From: Parcubacteria group bacterium Gr01-1014_13 | Lineage (GTDB): Bacteria; Patescibacteria; ABY1; Magasanikbacterales; GWA2-37-8 | DNA length: 64,000 bases | Direction: 5' to 3' | Assembly (NCBI GenBank): GCA_007376295.1 | Contig: VMGB01000002.1 | Location: 89,013-153,012, forward strand | Part shown: positions 14,913 through 21,761 of the stretch, piece by piece | How positions within the stretch are numbered: position 1 is the first letter of the stretch | Layout: every line of letters begins with the position of its first letter | Notes under the pieces: model-generated | What the model saw: only the letters and a program-made list of their open reading frames with translations | Told to the model about the DNA's origin: nothing | The model's database searches: none | Position numbers and translations under genes: made by a program

Positions 14913-15620
14913 TTAGGCTGAAATTAGTTGTTTAAGGAGGTTTGTGGCCTCTTGTTTCATTATATCAATTTCAGCCCCAGCATTCAAGCGGTGAATTTGG
15001 GTGCCTCGGTCAGTAAATATTTTCTGGAATTCGGAGGAAGAAAAGTTTTCAGCCGCTTTTTTTAGAAAATCCAATTTTTCAAAGATAGCATTGTCATTTT
15101 TATCAAAACGAGCGCCTATTCTGGCCGCAGCCTGCTCGGCAGAAATTTGGGCAATAATCAAATGGTCCGGTCTGTTTTCTAAAGCTAATTTGTTGCCGGG
15201 GAATTCAGCGATTTTGGCAAAATCAAATTCTTTATCTTGTAGGCTTTGGTAAGCTAGCGAGGTGCTGACACCGCGATCCTGAATAACAATCTTGCCGCTG
15301 GCTAGTAGTGGGATTGTTATTTTATTGTACAAAACCAAACGATCTAAAGAAAACGCTTCAATAATGGCCCGGTGAGGGTAATTTGTGCCGATTTTAACCA
15401 GCTCTTCGCGAATAACTTTGCCCACGCCAACATACGTAGGTTCGCAGCTAAAAACAAAATCATAAGATTTAATTTCATCCAATTCCGGATATTTACCGGT
15501 GGTTTGCCAGTATTGCTTTAGATCAAAAACAGCGTTCCCCTGGGCAGTGAGGTATTCTTTCCAAGTCTGAACAACAGTGCTTTTGCCACTACCATCAATG
15601 CCATCGATCATGATAAGCAT
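14913..15620 (-). CDS. tmk: Thymidylate kinase
   Basis: 235 residues. It phosphorylates dTMP to dTDP with ATP. The P-loop G-I-D-G-S-G-K-S-T is at residues 7-15, the substrate-loop F-S-C-E-P-T near 60, and the D-R-G-V-S-T-S-L-A-Y-Q motif near 118, which matches the conserved D-R-x3-S-x-x-A-Y-Q of Tmk. A C-terminal region rich in F-L-K-K-A-A follows. It is slightly longer than the family average (about 210). It sits directly after folA and thyA, completing the path from dUMP to dTDP within one operon. Confidence 0.92.
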   Translation of the reverse strand: MLIMIDGIDGSGKSTVVQTWKEYLTAQGNAVFDLKQYWQTTGKYPELDEIKSYDFVFSCEPTYVGVGKVIREELVKIGTNYPHRAIIEAFSLDRLVLYNKITIPLLASGKIVIQDRGVSTSLAYQSLQDKEFDFAKIAEFPGNKLALENRPDHLIIAQISAEQAAARIGARFDKNDNAIFEKLDFLKKAAENFSSSEFQKIFTDRGTQIHRLNAGAEIDIMKQEATNLLKQLISA

Positions 15621-15624
15621 AGCA

Positions 15625-16104
15625 TTAAAAATTTTTAATATATTTTACAAACGAATATCCGTCGTGATCTTCGCGCCATGATTCTTTCCAGATATTTTTG
15701 TCTATTTCCGGAAAGAACACGTCGCCATCCGGTTCCTGATCAACTATTGTAATGTACAAAACATCAGCGCGGTTTATAGTTTGACGATAAATACTTGCTC
15801 CGCCACAGATAAAAACATCTTCATCTTTTAATTTTTCCCAAGCTTCATCGAGAGAATAAAAAATACGCACGCCTTCCGGTGCTTTAAAATTTTTATCCAG
15901 AGTTACGACTACATTTTGGCGACCGGGTAAGGGCTTGCCTAGGTAACCAAGAATAGATTCAAATGTTGCCTGGCCCATTAAGCAAGTTTTACCAAGAGTA
16001 GTTTTTTTAAAATACTGAAAATCCTCGGGAATGTTCCAGGGGATTTTGTTATTTTTTCCAATACAGTTATTTTTGGCCACGGCGGCGATAAGAGAAAATG
16101 GCAT
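15625..16104 (-). CDS. folA: Dihydrofolate reductase
   Basis: 159 residues from the ATG at 16104, two bases from the end of thyA; an ATG at 16128 would overlap thyA. It reduces dihydrofolate to tetrahydrofolate with NADPH, regenerating the cofactor spent by thymidylate synthase. The N-terminal S-L-I-A-A-V-A-K-N-N-C-I-G and P-W-N-I-P-E-D blocks are typical, with Glu (of P-E-D) in the place of the substrate-binding acid. G-x-A-T-F-E-S-I near 50 and G-G-A-S-I-Y near 100 bind NADPH. It belongs to the thyA-folA-tmk run. Confidence 0.95.
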   Translation of the reverse strand: MPFSLIAAVAKNNCIGKNNKIPWNIPEDFQYFKKTTLGKTCLMGQATFESILGYLGKPLPGRQNVVVTLDKNFKAPEGVRIFYSLDEAWEKLKDEDVFICGGASIYRQTINRADVLYITIVDQEPDGDVFFPEIDKNIWKESWREDHDGYSFVKYIKNF

Positions 16105-16105
16105 A

Positions 16106-16978
16106 TTAAACTGCAATTGCAAATTCAATTTTGGGGAAGCTTTGATAATTTAAAACTTTGCTATCTTCGCATTTCCAATCGAAGATAGAAGTGAAGTTGT
16201 CGGTTTGTATAGTAGGTAAGGGGTAAACATTGGAATCTCTGGAGAGTTGTTCTTTAGCGCCATCAATATGATTTACATATATATGAGTATCAGCCAAAAA
16301 ACCAACTAGTTTTCCTTCTTGTAGTCCAGATTCTTTGGCTAGTAAGTGAAGCATTAGAGCATAGCTGGCAATGTTAAATGGCAAGCCAAGCATTGTATCT
16401 ACCGAGCGTTGGTTCCAAAGCAAATTTAATTTGCCATTTATTACCGTAACCTGAAAAGCATAATGACAAGGAGGCAAACCCATCTGGCTCATCATTGACG
16501 GGTTCCAGGCGCTGACAATCATTCTTCTGTCATTTGGATTTGTTTTTAAAGTTTCGACCACTTTTTTTAATTGATCTACACCTTGACCAGTATAGTCGTT
16601 GTCATAATTATTGTACGGCGCATTAAAATGTCGCCACTGGAATCCATAAATCGCGCCAAGATCTCTTTCGTTTTTCATTTTTTCTTTGGCTGCTTCGTCG
16701 TGGCCATATGGGGCTTTTTGGGGATTAGCCCATTCATCCCAAATATGGTTATTGTGATCCTGGAGCCATTGTTTATCGGTCAGGCCTTTGATAAAAAATT
16801 CCAATTCCGAAGCTACGGCTTTGAAAGGAACTTTTTTGGTGGTTAACATAGGGAAGCCGGTACTCATGTCATGCTCAAACATAGCGCCAGCAATGGCGAT
16901 AGTATCTGTCCCAGTCCGATTTTCTTTGCGTTCACCGTGTTCTAAAATACGGCGAACTATATCCAAATACGCGCGCAT
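16106..16978 (-). CDS. thyA: Thymidylate synthase (folate-dependent, ThyA type)
   Basis: 290 residues. It converts dUMP and methylene-tetrahydrofolate to dTMP and dihydrofolate. The nucleophilic Cys is residue 171 in L-P-P-C-H-Y-A-F-Q-V. The phosphate-binding R-R-M-I-V-S-A-W-N-P lies at 151-160, and N-R-T-G-T near residue 20 is the N-terminal phosphate arginine region. The insert around 85-105 (A-P-Y-G-H-D-E-A) makes it a little longer than the E. coli enzyme. There is no Shine-Dalgarno before the ATG, as with the other genes of this operon. Confidence 0.97.
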   Translation of the reverse strand: MRAYLDIVRRILEHGERKENRTGTDTIAIAGAMFEHDMSTGFPMLTTKKVPFKAVASELEFFIKGLTDKQWLQDHNNHIWDEWANPQKAPYGHDEAAKEKMKNERDLGAIYGFQWRHFNAPYNNYDNDYTGQGVDQLKKVVETLKTNPNDRRMIVSAWNPSMMSQMGLPPCHYAFQVTVINGKLNLLWNQRSVDTMLGLPFNIASYALMLHLLAKESGLQEGKLVGFLADTHIYVNHIDGAKEQLSRDSNVYPLPTIQTDNFTSIFDWKCEDSKVLNYQSFPKIEFAIAV

Positions 16979-16995
16979 GTTGTTTTTATGAAGAA

Positions 16996-17316
16996 TTAGT
17001 TTGTCTCTTCTGCTTCATGAGTAAGATCTTCCGGTTCAACTTCTTCCAAATCTTCTTCGCTAAGCTCTACCTCTCCCGTTCCTTCGGCTAGTTGAATTTT
17101 TTTTCTGGCTTCGGCAAGTTTTTGTTGGTCCAAAAGTATGCCAGCACTACTTAATTCCTGGATATTTTTTGTTGTTTTTATTTCCGGTTTAGAGCCACGA
17201 CCCAGCTTTTCTTTGATTCTGGCCATAAGGCCAACAGCTTCGGGTTGCTTTTTTTTGGCTTTCATCTCGGCTTCAACATCTGAAACGTCGAATTTTTTAT
17301 GGAGATTCTCTGGCAT
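16996..17316 (-). CDS. Small charged protein of unknown function in the dTTP operon
   Basis: 106 residues from the ATG at 17316 (M-P-E-N-L-H-K-K-F-D-V); the open frame extends further upstream but overlaps the dut gene. It is Lys-rich in the first half and ends in a run of Glu and Asp, with no hydrophobic segment and no Cys. It is probably largely disordered. No family is recognised. Its position between dut and thyA makes co-expression with nucleotide metabolism certain if the operon is real, but gives no clue to function. Confidence 0.6.
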   Translation of the reverse strand: MPENLHKKFDVSDVEAEMKAKKKQPEAVGLMARIKEKLGRGSKPEIKTTKNIQELSSAGILLDQQKLAEARKKIQLAEGTGEVELSEEDLEEVEPEDLTHEAEETN

Positions 17317-17348
17317 ATTTTTGTGTTTAAAAATAAATAAATATATTT

Positions 17349-17780
17349 TTATGATCCCGTACTCCCAAATCCACCTCGGCTCGTTTCTTTCATCTCGTTT
17401 ACTTCTTGCCACTCGCCGCGGTCTACCCGGACAAAAGCTGCTTGGCCTACGCGTTCGCCGCGGGTAATTAGCACTTCTTGGTCGGTAAAGTTGTACACTT
17501 GCAGCATTATCTCATCTTTTTCACCATGGTAATCTTGGTCAATTATACCAATTCCATGTGGCACCAGCAACCCCTTTTTTTTGGGAGTACTGGAGCGGGT
17601 AACCACGGTAAGCATGTATCCAACAGGTGTTTCTACAATTAAATTTGTAGGAATAAGAGCGATTGTTTTTGGGGCAATCGTCAAATCCTGCCGGCTATAC
17701 AAATCAAAAGCTACCGCGCCGGAAGTTTGGTATTCCGGCAGGGGTAGAGAAGTGTCAATGCGTTTTATTTTAACTTGCAT
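17349..17780 (-). CDS. dut: dUTP diphosphatase
   Basis: 143 residues, the length of the trimeric dUTPase. It hydrolyses dUTP to dUMP, keeping uracil out of DNA and feeding thyA. Motif 2 R-S-S is near residue 62, motif 3 around 78-87 has G-I-I-D-Q-D-Y in place of the usual G-x-I-D-x-D-Y, and motif 5 R-G-G-F-G-S-T-G is at the C-terminus. Motif 1 is recognisable as A-V-A-F-D-L-Y. The start overlaps the end of the upstream kinase gene by 11 bases. Confidence 0.94.
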   Translation of the reverse strand: MQVKIKRIDTSLPLPEYQTSGAVAFDLYSRQDLTIAPKTIALIPTNLIVETPVGYMLTVVTRSSTPKKKGLLVPHGIGIIDQDYHGEKDEIMLQVYNFTDQEVLITRGERVGQAAFVRVDRGEWQEVNEMKETSRGGFGSTGS

Positions 17781-18339
17781 GTTTAATTTTATTTAAAATT
17801 TCCTCCATGTTTACATGAAATTCGTCCACACTTCCATTATTTACTATAGTATATTCGGCTTGCTTGCCTAAATCCTTGATTAGCATGTCGGCCTCGGCTT
17901 GTTCATCTTTTAAAAATTGTTCAAAAGTTTTTGTAGCTTCGTCGGGATTTTCTTTGCGCAAAACCATTCTTTGCCAGCGTATTTTTGGGTCGGCAGTAAT
18001 GTAAATTAAATGAAATCCGGCCAGTTCTTGTAGATAAGTAATGTCGGTCGGCCGTCTGATGCCCTCTACCGCCACTATTGGATTAGGATCATTTTGGACA
18101 TCTTTGGCAATCACTTTGCTCATTATGTCTTGACCATAGCGGCCACGCAGAAAAGTAGACAAATCTTGGAGGTTTTCTCTGGTTTTTTCCACATAAATCC
18201 TGTCTAGAATGTCGCGTAACATAGTAGAAAATCTGTAAGAGGTTACAGATTGTTTTTCTTTTAGATATTGGCAAATTGTGCCTTTGCCACTGGCCAGATC
18301 CCCGACAAATCCTAAAATTAATTTATTGTTTGTTGGCAT
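17770..18339 (-). CDS. P-loop nucleotide kinase, putative deoxynucleoside monophosphate kinase
   Basis: 189 residues from the ATG at 18339 (M-P-T-N-N-K-L-I-L-G-F-V-G). The Walker A motif G-D-L-A-S-G-K-G-T is at residues 13-21, and a conserved V-E-G-I-R-R-P-T-D near 95 resembles the dephospho-CoA-kinase/AAA_18 branch of NMP kinases. It is not Tmk, which is a separate gene in the operon. Its place between dCMP deaminase and dUTPase argues for a dNMP substrate, as with the gene 1 kinase beside similar enzymes in T4-like phages. That assignment is inference; a general (d)NMP or dephospho-CoA kinase is possible. It overlaps both neighbours (17 and 11 bases). Confidence 0.72.
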   Translation of the reverse strand: MPTNNKLILGFVGDLASGKGTICQYLKEKQSVTSYRFSTMLRDILDRIYVEKTRENLQDLSTFLRGRYGQDIMSKVIAKDVQNDPNPIVAVEGIRRPTDITYLQELAGFHLIYITADPKIRWQRMVLRKENPDEATKTFEQFLKDEQAEADMLIKDLGKQAEYTIVNNGSVDEFHVNMEEILNKIKHAS

Positions 18340-18796
18340 AATCACAAATATATTGTCGGTATTTAATGCCCGCGGCATCTAAAAGTTTTCGAGAGGCGAT
18401 AAACATATCAGCGCCATGGTATTTGTCGCTTTCAAAAATAACTTCAGTAATTCCGTTTTGAATTAAAGTTTTGGCGCATTCATTGCAGGGAAAAAGAGTG
18501 CAATAGGTCTTGCTTCCTTTTACTGCCGCATTGGCGTTATAGATCGCGTTTTCTTCGGCATGACAGACATAGGCATATTTGGTTTCTAAAAAGTTTCCTT
18601 CTCTGTCCCAAGGAAATTTGTCGCTATCTATTCCCCGGGGAAATCCGTTGTAGCCAATGCCGACAACGACGTTGTTTTGATTGGCAATGACAGCTCCGGC
18701 TTGAGTGGACGGATCTTTGGAGCGCTCGGCAATCACGTTAGCCATGCGCATAAAACATTCATCCCAAGATATATAATTGTTTCTGGCTGTTTGCAT
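18323..18796 (-). CDS. dCMP deaminase
   Basis: 157 residues. It converts dCMP to dUMP for thymidylate synthesis. The zinc site is H-A-E-E-N-A at residues 79-84 (His ligand, catalytic Glu) and P-C-N-E-C at 103-107 (Cys 104 and 107). An N-terminal W-D-E-C-F-M-R-M-A and G-Y-N-G-F-P-R-G match the dCMP rather than cytidine deaminase family. It is the first gene of the dTTP operon, with a promoter at 18825-18853 and a leader of about 22 bases lacking a Shine-Dalgarno. Confidence 0.93.
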   Translation of the reverse strand: MQTARNNYISWDECFMRMANVIAERSKDPSTQAGAVIANQNNVVVGIGYNGFPRGIDSDKFPWDREGNFLETKYAYVCHAEENAIYNANAAVKGSKTYCTLFPCNECAKTLIQNGITEVIFESDKYHGADMFIASRKLLDAAGIKYRQYICDYANKQ

Positions 18797-18824
18797 ATGA
18801 GTTTATTTGCTTAATTATGCTGTC

Positions 18825-18853
18825 AGTGTAACAAAAAAGGTTGGTTATTGCAA
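18825..18853 (-). promoter_or_regulatory. Promoter of the dTTP-synthesis operon
   Basis: Minus strand: -35 TTGCAA (18853-18848), a 17-base spacer and -10 TACACT (18830-18825). It is the only clear promoter seen before the nine genes ending at gatB. Confidence 0.6.
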
Positions 18854-18888
18854 CTTATTTTTCACTAAAACTCTGCCGGTATAAGCTA

Positions 18889-18917
18889 TTGACAGAATCT
18901 TTGTTTTTTGCTAAATT
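18889..18917 (+). promoter_or_regulatory. Promoter of the SD-led gene at 18952
   Basis: A perfect -35 TTGACA (18889-18894), a 17-base spacer, and -10 TAAATT (18912-18917). The expected leader is about 28 bases and contains GGAGGTG at 18941-18947, six bases before the ATG. Confidence 0.7.
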
Positions 18918-18951
18918 ATCCCAGTTCTAAAATCAATCAAGGAGGTGTGCA

Positions 18952-19395
18952 ATGGAGCTAACGGTAGCGGAAATTTCGGCCCCGTCGGCGCAGATCGCCA
19001 GGCAGTACGGTTGTAAGGTTGCGGACCATCAAGATGTCCAGCAGACAGTGTTCGAGGAACAGGTAGGTCTTATTGAGATAGTTTCTTTCGTGGAACCTAA
19101 CGATTTCTACATCCACGGCAAGGCTATGCGTCTGCGGGCAGTCGGGCTCAGAGCAAATCTTGGATTGTTAGACGCCAAGTGTTTGCTCGATCATCAGGAA
19201 AAGATCACTGAGGATTTCCGGAAAAGGCGTCTCGTGTTCACCGGCACGCTTATGCGAGGCCCGGACAACGCTCTCAGTTTCGCGTATCTTTTCTACGACC
19301 GTAGTTGGCAGCTGAAGGTCCAGTGGCTCGATTGGAATTGGTGCGGTAACTATTATCTGGTTCGCAACAGAAATAATTCTGTTTCTGACCGCTAA
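18952..19395 (+). CDS. Orphan SD-led protein, paralogue of the gene at 62700
   Basis: 147 residues with no recognised family. Residues 62-95 align well with the protein at 62700-63131: both have M-R-x-R-A, L-x-A-N-x-G-L-x-D-A-K, L-D-H-Q, F-R and G-T-L in the same order and spacing, followed by a Trp-containing strand-rich tail and L-V-R near the end. There is no signal peptide or membrane segment; a small alpha/beta protein is likely. The gene has a strong Shine-Dalgarno, its own promoter, a long terminator hairpin and G+C-rich codons, unlike the flanking core genes. A family function cannot be inferred from sequence alone. Confidence 0.75.
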   Translation: MELTVAEISAPSAQIARQYGCKVADHQDVQQTVFEEQVGLIEIVSFVEPNDFYIHGKAMRLRAVGLRANLGLLDAKCLLDHQEKITEDFRKRRLVFTGTLMRGPDNALSFAYLFYDRSWQLKVQWLDWNWCGNYYLVRNRNNSVSDR

Positions 19396-19433
19396 TAGAC
19401 CGCAATACCTGCAGAAGTATAGGGTAGAGGCGA

Positions 19434-19486
19434 ATCCTCGTTTGGAATTTACTCAAAGTAAATATCTGAACGAGGATATTTTTTTT
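19434..19486 (+). terminator. Terminator of the 18952 gene
   Basis: A nine-base-pair outer stem (ATCCTCGTT/AACGAGGAT) enclosing a second small stem (ATTTAC/GTAAAT), followed by eight T. Confidence 0.8.
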
Positions 19487-19501
19487 AAATTTTTTAATAC
19501 A

Positions 19502-20518
19502 CTAGGCTTTGAAGGGTCTGTACTTTTCCGCTTCCAAGATTATTTTTTTAGCTACCGAGAGAGTGTAGGCTGGCCGTGAACCAAGGGCCGTTTCGTTGCA
19601 CAACATGATGCCATCGGCTCCGTCCAAGACTATGTTAGTAAGATCCAAAATATCCGAACGCAGAGGGATATAGTTATGAATAGTTCCTTCTAAAATTTGG
19701 GAGGAAATAATTGCTTGTTTTTTATATTTTTTAACCGTATTAATCGCTTCTTTTTGAAAAATGCCCAGACGCTCAAAAGGCATATCTAAACCTAATTTAC
19801 CACGATTTAGTAGTATCAGATCGTAAAAATCATCCTGACAAATTTTCTCTAAGTTTTCCATGGCCACGCGGCTTTCAATGCGGCAGATCATTTTTGGCTG
19901 CCAGCTAAAATCCGACAGCTGTTTGATTTTTTCGTTTACAGTAGGGGATATAAATGGTATGGCCAGATATTCCGGGGTTATTTCTTCCAGTCGAGTCAGG
20001 ATGTTGCGCAACTTGTTGAAGTATTCTTCATTTTCGGTATTTTGAGCAATGTGTATACTAAGAGTGGATTGTAAAACGCCTTCGTTTAGAGCGCGAACTT
20101 TTACAGTTTCTTTGTTTATTATTTCAGTTATTTGTAAGGCAATTTTGCCGTGATCAATAGTGGTAATTTGATTGATATAAACTTGGTTGCCCAGTTCGGC
20201 AATATGAACATAGATATTATCATCAGTCATAGGTTGGTCATGCGAAGCTGACTTTAGAATAATTTCTTCGTTTTCTGATACTTTACGCGGGGTATGCGGG
20301 CCAGCAAGGCGAATTTGATTGGAAGGCAGGTTAACGATAATTTTGGCGGAAGAATTTAGTTCATCAATAACTTTCATACCAACCTTTATACGGTCAATGG
20401 TATTTTCGATTGGTCCATAAGAAAAACTGTAGCGTAGAGCATCGGCTCCAGCGAGGATGATTCTTCTTATCTTATCTTCGGAGAAGTTGTTTAGACCGAC
20501 CGAGGCAATAATGAACAT
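19502..20518 (-). CDS. Pyruvate-kinase-like barrel protein with altered active site
   Basis: 338 residues that follow the pyruvate kinase barrel but lack the C-terminal regulatory domain. The A-G-A-D-A-L-R-Y-S-F-S-Y-G region matches the N-terminal substrate strand, and the D-L-T-N-I-V-L-D-G-A-D-G-I-M-L-C-N-E-T-A-L-G block near residue 300 matches the helix after the active site. Key residues are changed: the catalytic K-I-E becomes R-I-E, and the metal-binding A-R-G-D-L-G becomes N-R-G-K-L-G. The frame is intact and normal in composition. A pseudoenzyme or an enzyme with different chemistry is more likely than an active pyruvate kinase. It lies downstream of rplA, separated by a terminator. 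Confidence 0.75.
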   Translation of the reverse strand: MFIIASVGLNNFSEDKIRRIILAGADALRYSFSYGPIENTIDRIKVGMKVIDELNSSAKIIVNLPSNQIRLAGPHTPRKVSENEEIILKSASHDQPMTDDNIYVHIAELGNQVYINQITTIDHGKIALQITEIINKETVKVRALNEGVLQSTLSIHIAQNTENEEYFNKLRNILTRLEEITPEYLAIPFISPTVNEKIKQLSDFSWQPKMICRIESRVAMENLEKICQDDFYDLILLNRGKLGLDMPFERLGIFQKEAINTVKKYKKQAIISSQILEGTIHNYIPLRSDILDLTNIVLDGADGIMLCNETALGSRPAYTLSVAKKIILEAEKYRPFKA

Positions 20519-20530
20519 ATTAATGTAATT

Positions 20531-20557
20531 ATATAAACAAAATACCCCTTGCGGGGT
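20531..20557 (-). terminator. Terminator of rplA
   Basis: Minus strand: stem ACCCC/GGGGT with a GCAA tetraloop, then ATTTTGTTT. It lies just past the rplA stop. Confidence 0.75.
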
Positions 20558-20566
20558 GATTTTGGT

Positions 20567-21241
20567 TTAAGCATTAATTTTTATAGCCGGACCCATAGCT
20601 GAGCAAAGGATAACATTTTTTAGGAATGTGCCTTTGGCTGTGGCTGGCTTAGCCTTTTTCAAAGTTTCCAAGAAGGCGGTAATATTTTCTTTCAGCTTTT
20701 CTTCACCAAAGCTTAATTTTCCTACAGCTTGATGAACATTGCCGGTATCGTCATTTTTGAAAGTTACTTTACCTTTTTTCAATTCTTCAATCATTTTTTT
20801 GATATTTGGTCCGACCGTATCTGTCTTTGGGTTAGGCATTAAACCTTTTGGTCCCAAAACTTTTGCAATAGAGGCCAGTTTAGGCATCATATCAGGAGTA
20901 GTGATGGCAACTTCAAAAGGAATTTTACCAGTATCTTTAATTTTTTTAATTTCTTCTTCACCGTAAACAAAGTCTGCGCCGGCTTCTTTGGCCTCTTTTT
21001 CTTTTTCAGGAGAGACGAAAGCGGCTACGGTTTTGGTTTTGCCAGTTCCGTGCGGTAATACCACAGTGGCGCGGATTTGCTGTTCAGTCTTTTTGGTGTT
21101 AATACCCAAGTTGGCATGAACTTCCACGGTAGCGTCAAATTTTACGCCAGCTGTTTCGTTTAAAAGTTTTACTGCTTCTTCCAGAGAGTAGGACTTATTT
21201 TTGTCTACCTTGGCGCGAAGCGCGTCCATTCTTTTTGACAT
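20567..21241 (-). CDS. rplA: Ribosomal protein uL1
   Basis: 224 residues from the ATG at 21241 (M-S-K-R-M-D-A-L). L1 binds 23S rRNA at the mobile L1 stalk next to the E site. The family block near residue 130 (K-V-L-G-P-K-G-L-M-P-N-P-K) is intact, and the C-terminal K-N-V-I-L-C-S-A-M-G-P-A-I-K is typical. It is encoded alone, not after rplK as in most bacteria. Its leader carries a candidate L1-binding hairpin, consistent with the known autogenous control of L1 operons. Confidence 0.97.
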   Translation of the reverse strand: MSKRMDALRAKVDKNKSYSLEEAVKLLNETAGVKFDATVEVHANLGINTKKTEQQIRATVVLPHGTGKTKTVAAFVSPEKEKEAKEAGADFVYGEEEIKKIKDTGKIPFEVAITTPDMMPKLASIAKVLGPKGLMPNPKTDTVGPNIKKMIEELKKGKVTFKNDDTGNVHQAVGKLSFGEEKLKENITAFLETLKKAKPATAKGTFLKNVILCSAMGPAIKINA

Positions 21242-21256
21242 ATTTTTTAAAATTAT

Positions 21257-21290
21257 GTGGTGCAAACCCTAGGGATGGCCTAGGTCCCAC
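21257..21290 (-). promoter_or_regulatory. Candidate L1-binding leader hairpin of rplA
   Basis: In the untranslated leader: an outer GTGG/CCAC stem and an inner CCTAGG/CCTAGG stem with a CCATC loop, separated by a strongly asymmetric internal loop (2 bases on one side, 7 on the other). Two helices around an asymmetric loop is the general form of L1 mRNA sites. The match is structural only. Confidence 0.4.
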
Positions 21291-21300
21291 TTATGCTAAG

Positions 21301-21329
21301 AGTGTAGCTTAAATAGGGGTTTTTGTCAA
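21301..21329 (-). promoter_or_regulatory. Promoter of rplA
   Basis: Minus strand: -35 TTGACA (21329-21324), a 17-base spacer and -10 TACACT (21306-21301). The start point is expected near 21294, just upstream of the leader hairpin. Confidence 0.75.
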
Positions 21330-21398
21330 TATCGAGGCTAGACAAATTATATTCAAGTATCTATCCTTAATTATAGGTATAATGTAGAAAGGTAAAAA

Positions 21399-21641
21399 AT
21401 GCGCGAAATCAGCCTTGTCCTTGGTATTTTGGTCGCAAGCGTATCTTTCGTTATTATTTACTCCGCAGAGGAAATAGGAATGTTTTTTCTTCTGCCAGTC
21501 GCCGGTTCTATATTTACTCTAATAATACTTACAACAGTAGGTGATGTGAAAGTTAGTTGGGAAAAGGCTTTTTTTCTTAGTTTTATTGTAATACCTATAT
21601 TTTTTGCCCTCCTCGTTATAATTGCTCCTTATTTTGCATAA
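21399..21641 (+). CDS. Small two- to three-helix membrane protein
   Basis: 80 residues. Hydrophobic helices at about residues 4-20, 27-46 and 57-78 account for most of the protein. It has no charged motif and no recognised family. A TATAAT at 21377-21382 and a weak GAAAGG six bases before the ATG suggest it is a real, separately expressed gene, and a hairpin with a T-run follows at 21654. Codon usage is like the core genes. Confidence 0.6.
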   Translation: MREISLVLGILVASVSFVIIYSAEEIGMFFLLPVAGSIFTLIILTTVGDVKVSWEKAFFLSFIVIPIFFALLVIIAPYFA

Positions 21642-21653
21642 GCCTGCCACAGA

Positions 21654-21702
21654 CTCGAGATTGCGTCATAATTGTATGATGGCCTCGGGTATTTTTTTTA
21701 AA
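21654..21702 (+). terminator. Terminator of the small membrane protein gene
   Basis: An imperfect stem (CGAG..TCAT / ATGA..CTCG) followed by eight T (21693-21700), 12 bases after the stop at 21641. Confidence 0.6.
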
Positions 21703-21761
21703 TAAAAAACCATACTTCTGACATCATTTTTACACGAAGTCATTATAGTATGGTAGTAGTG

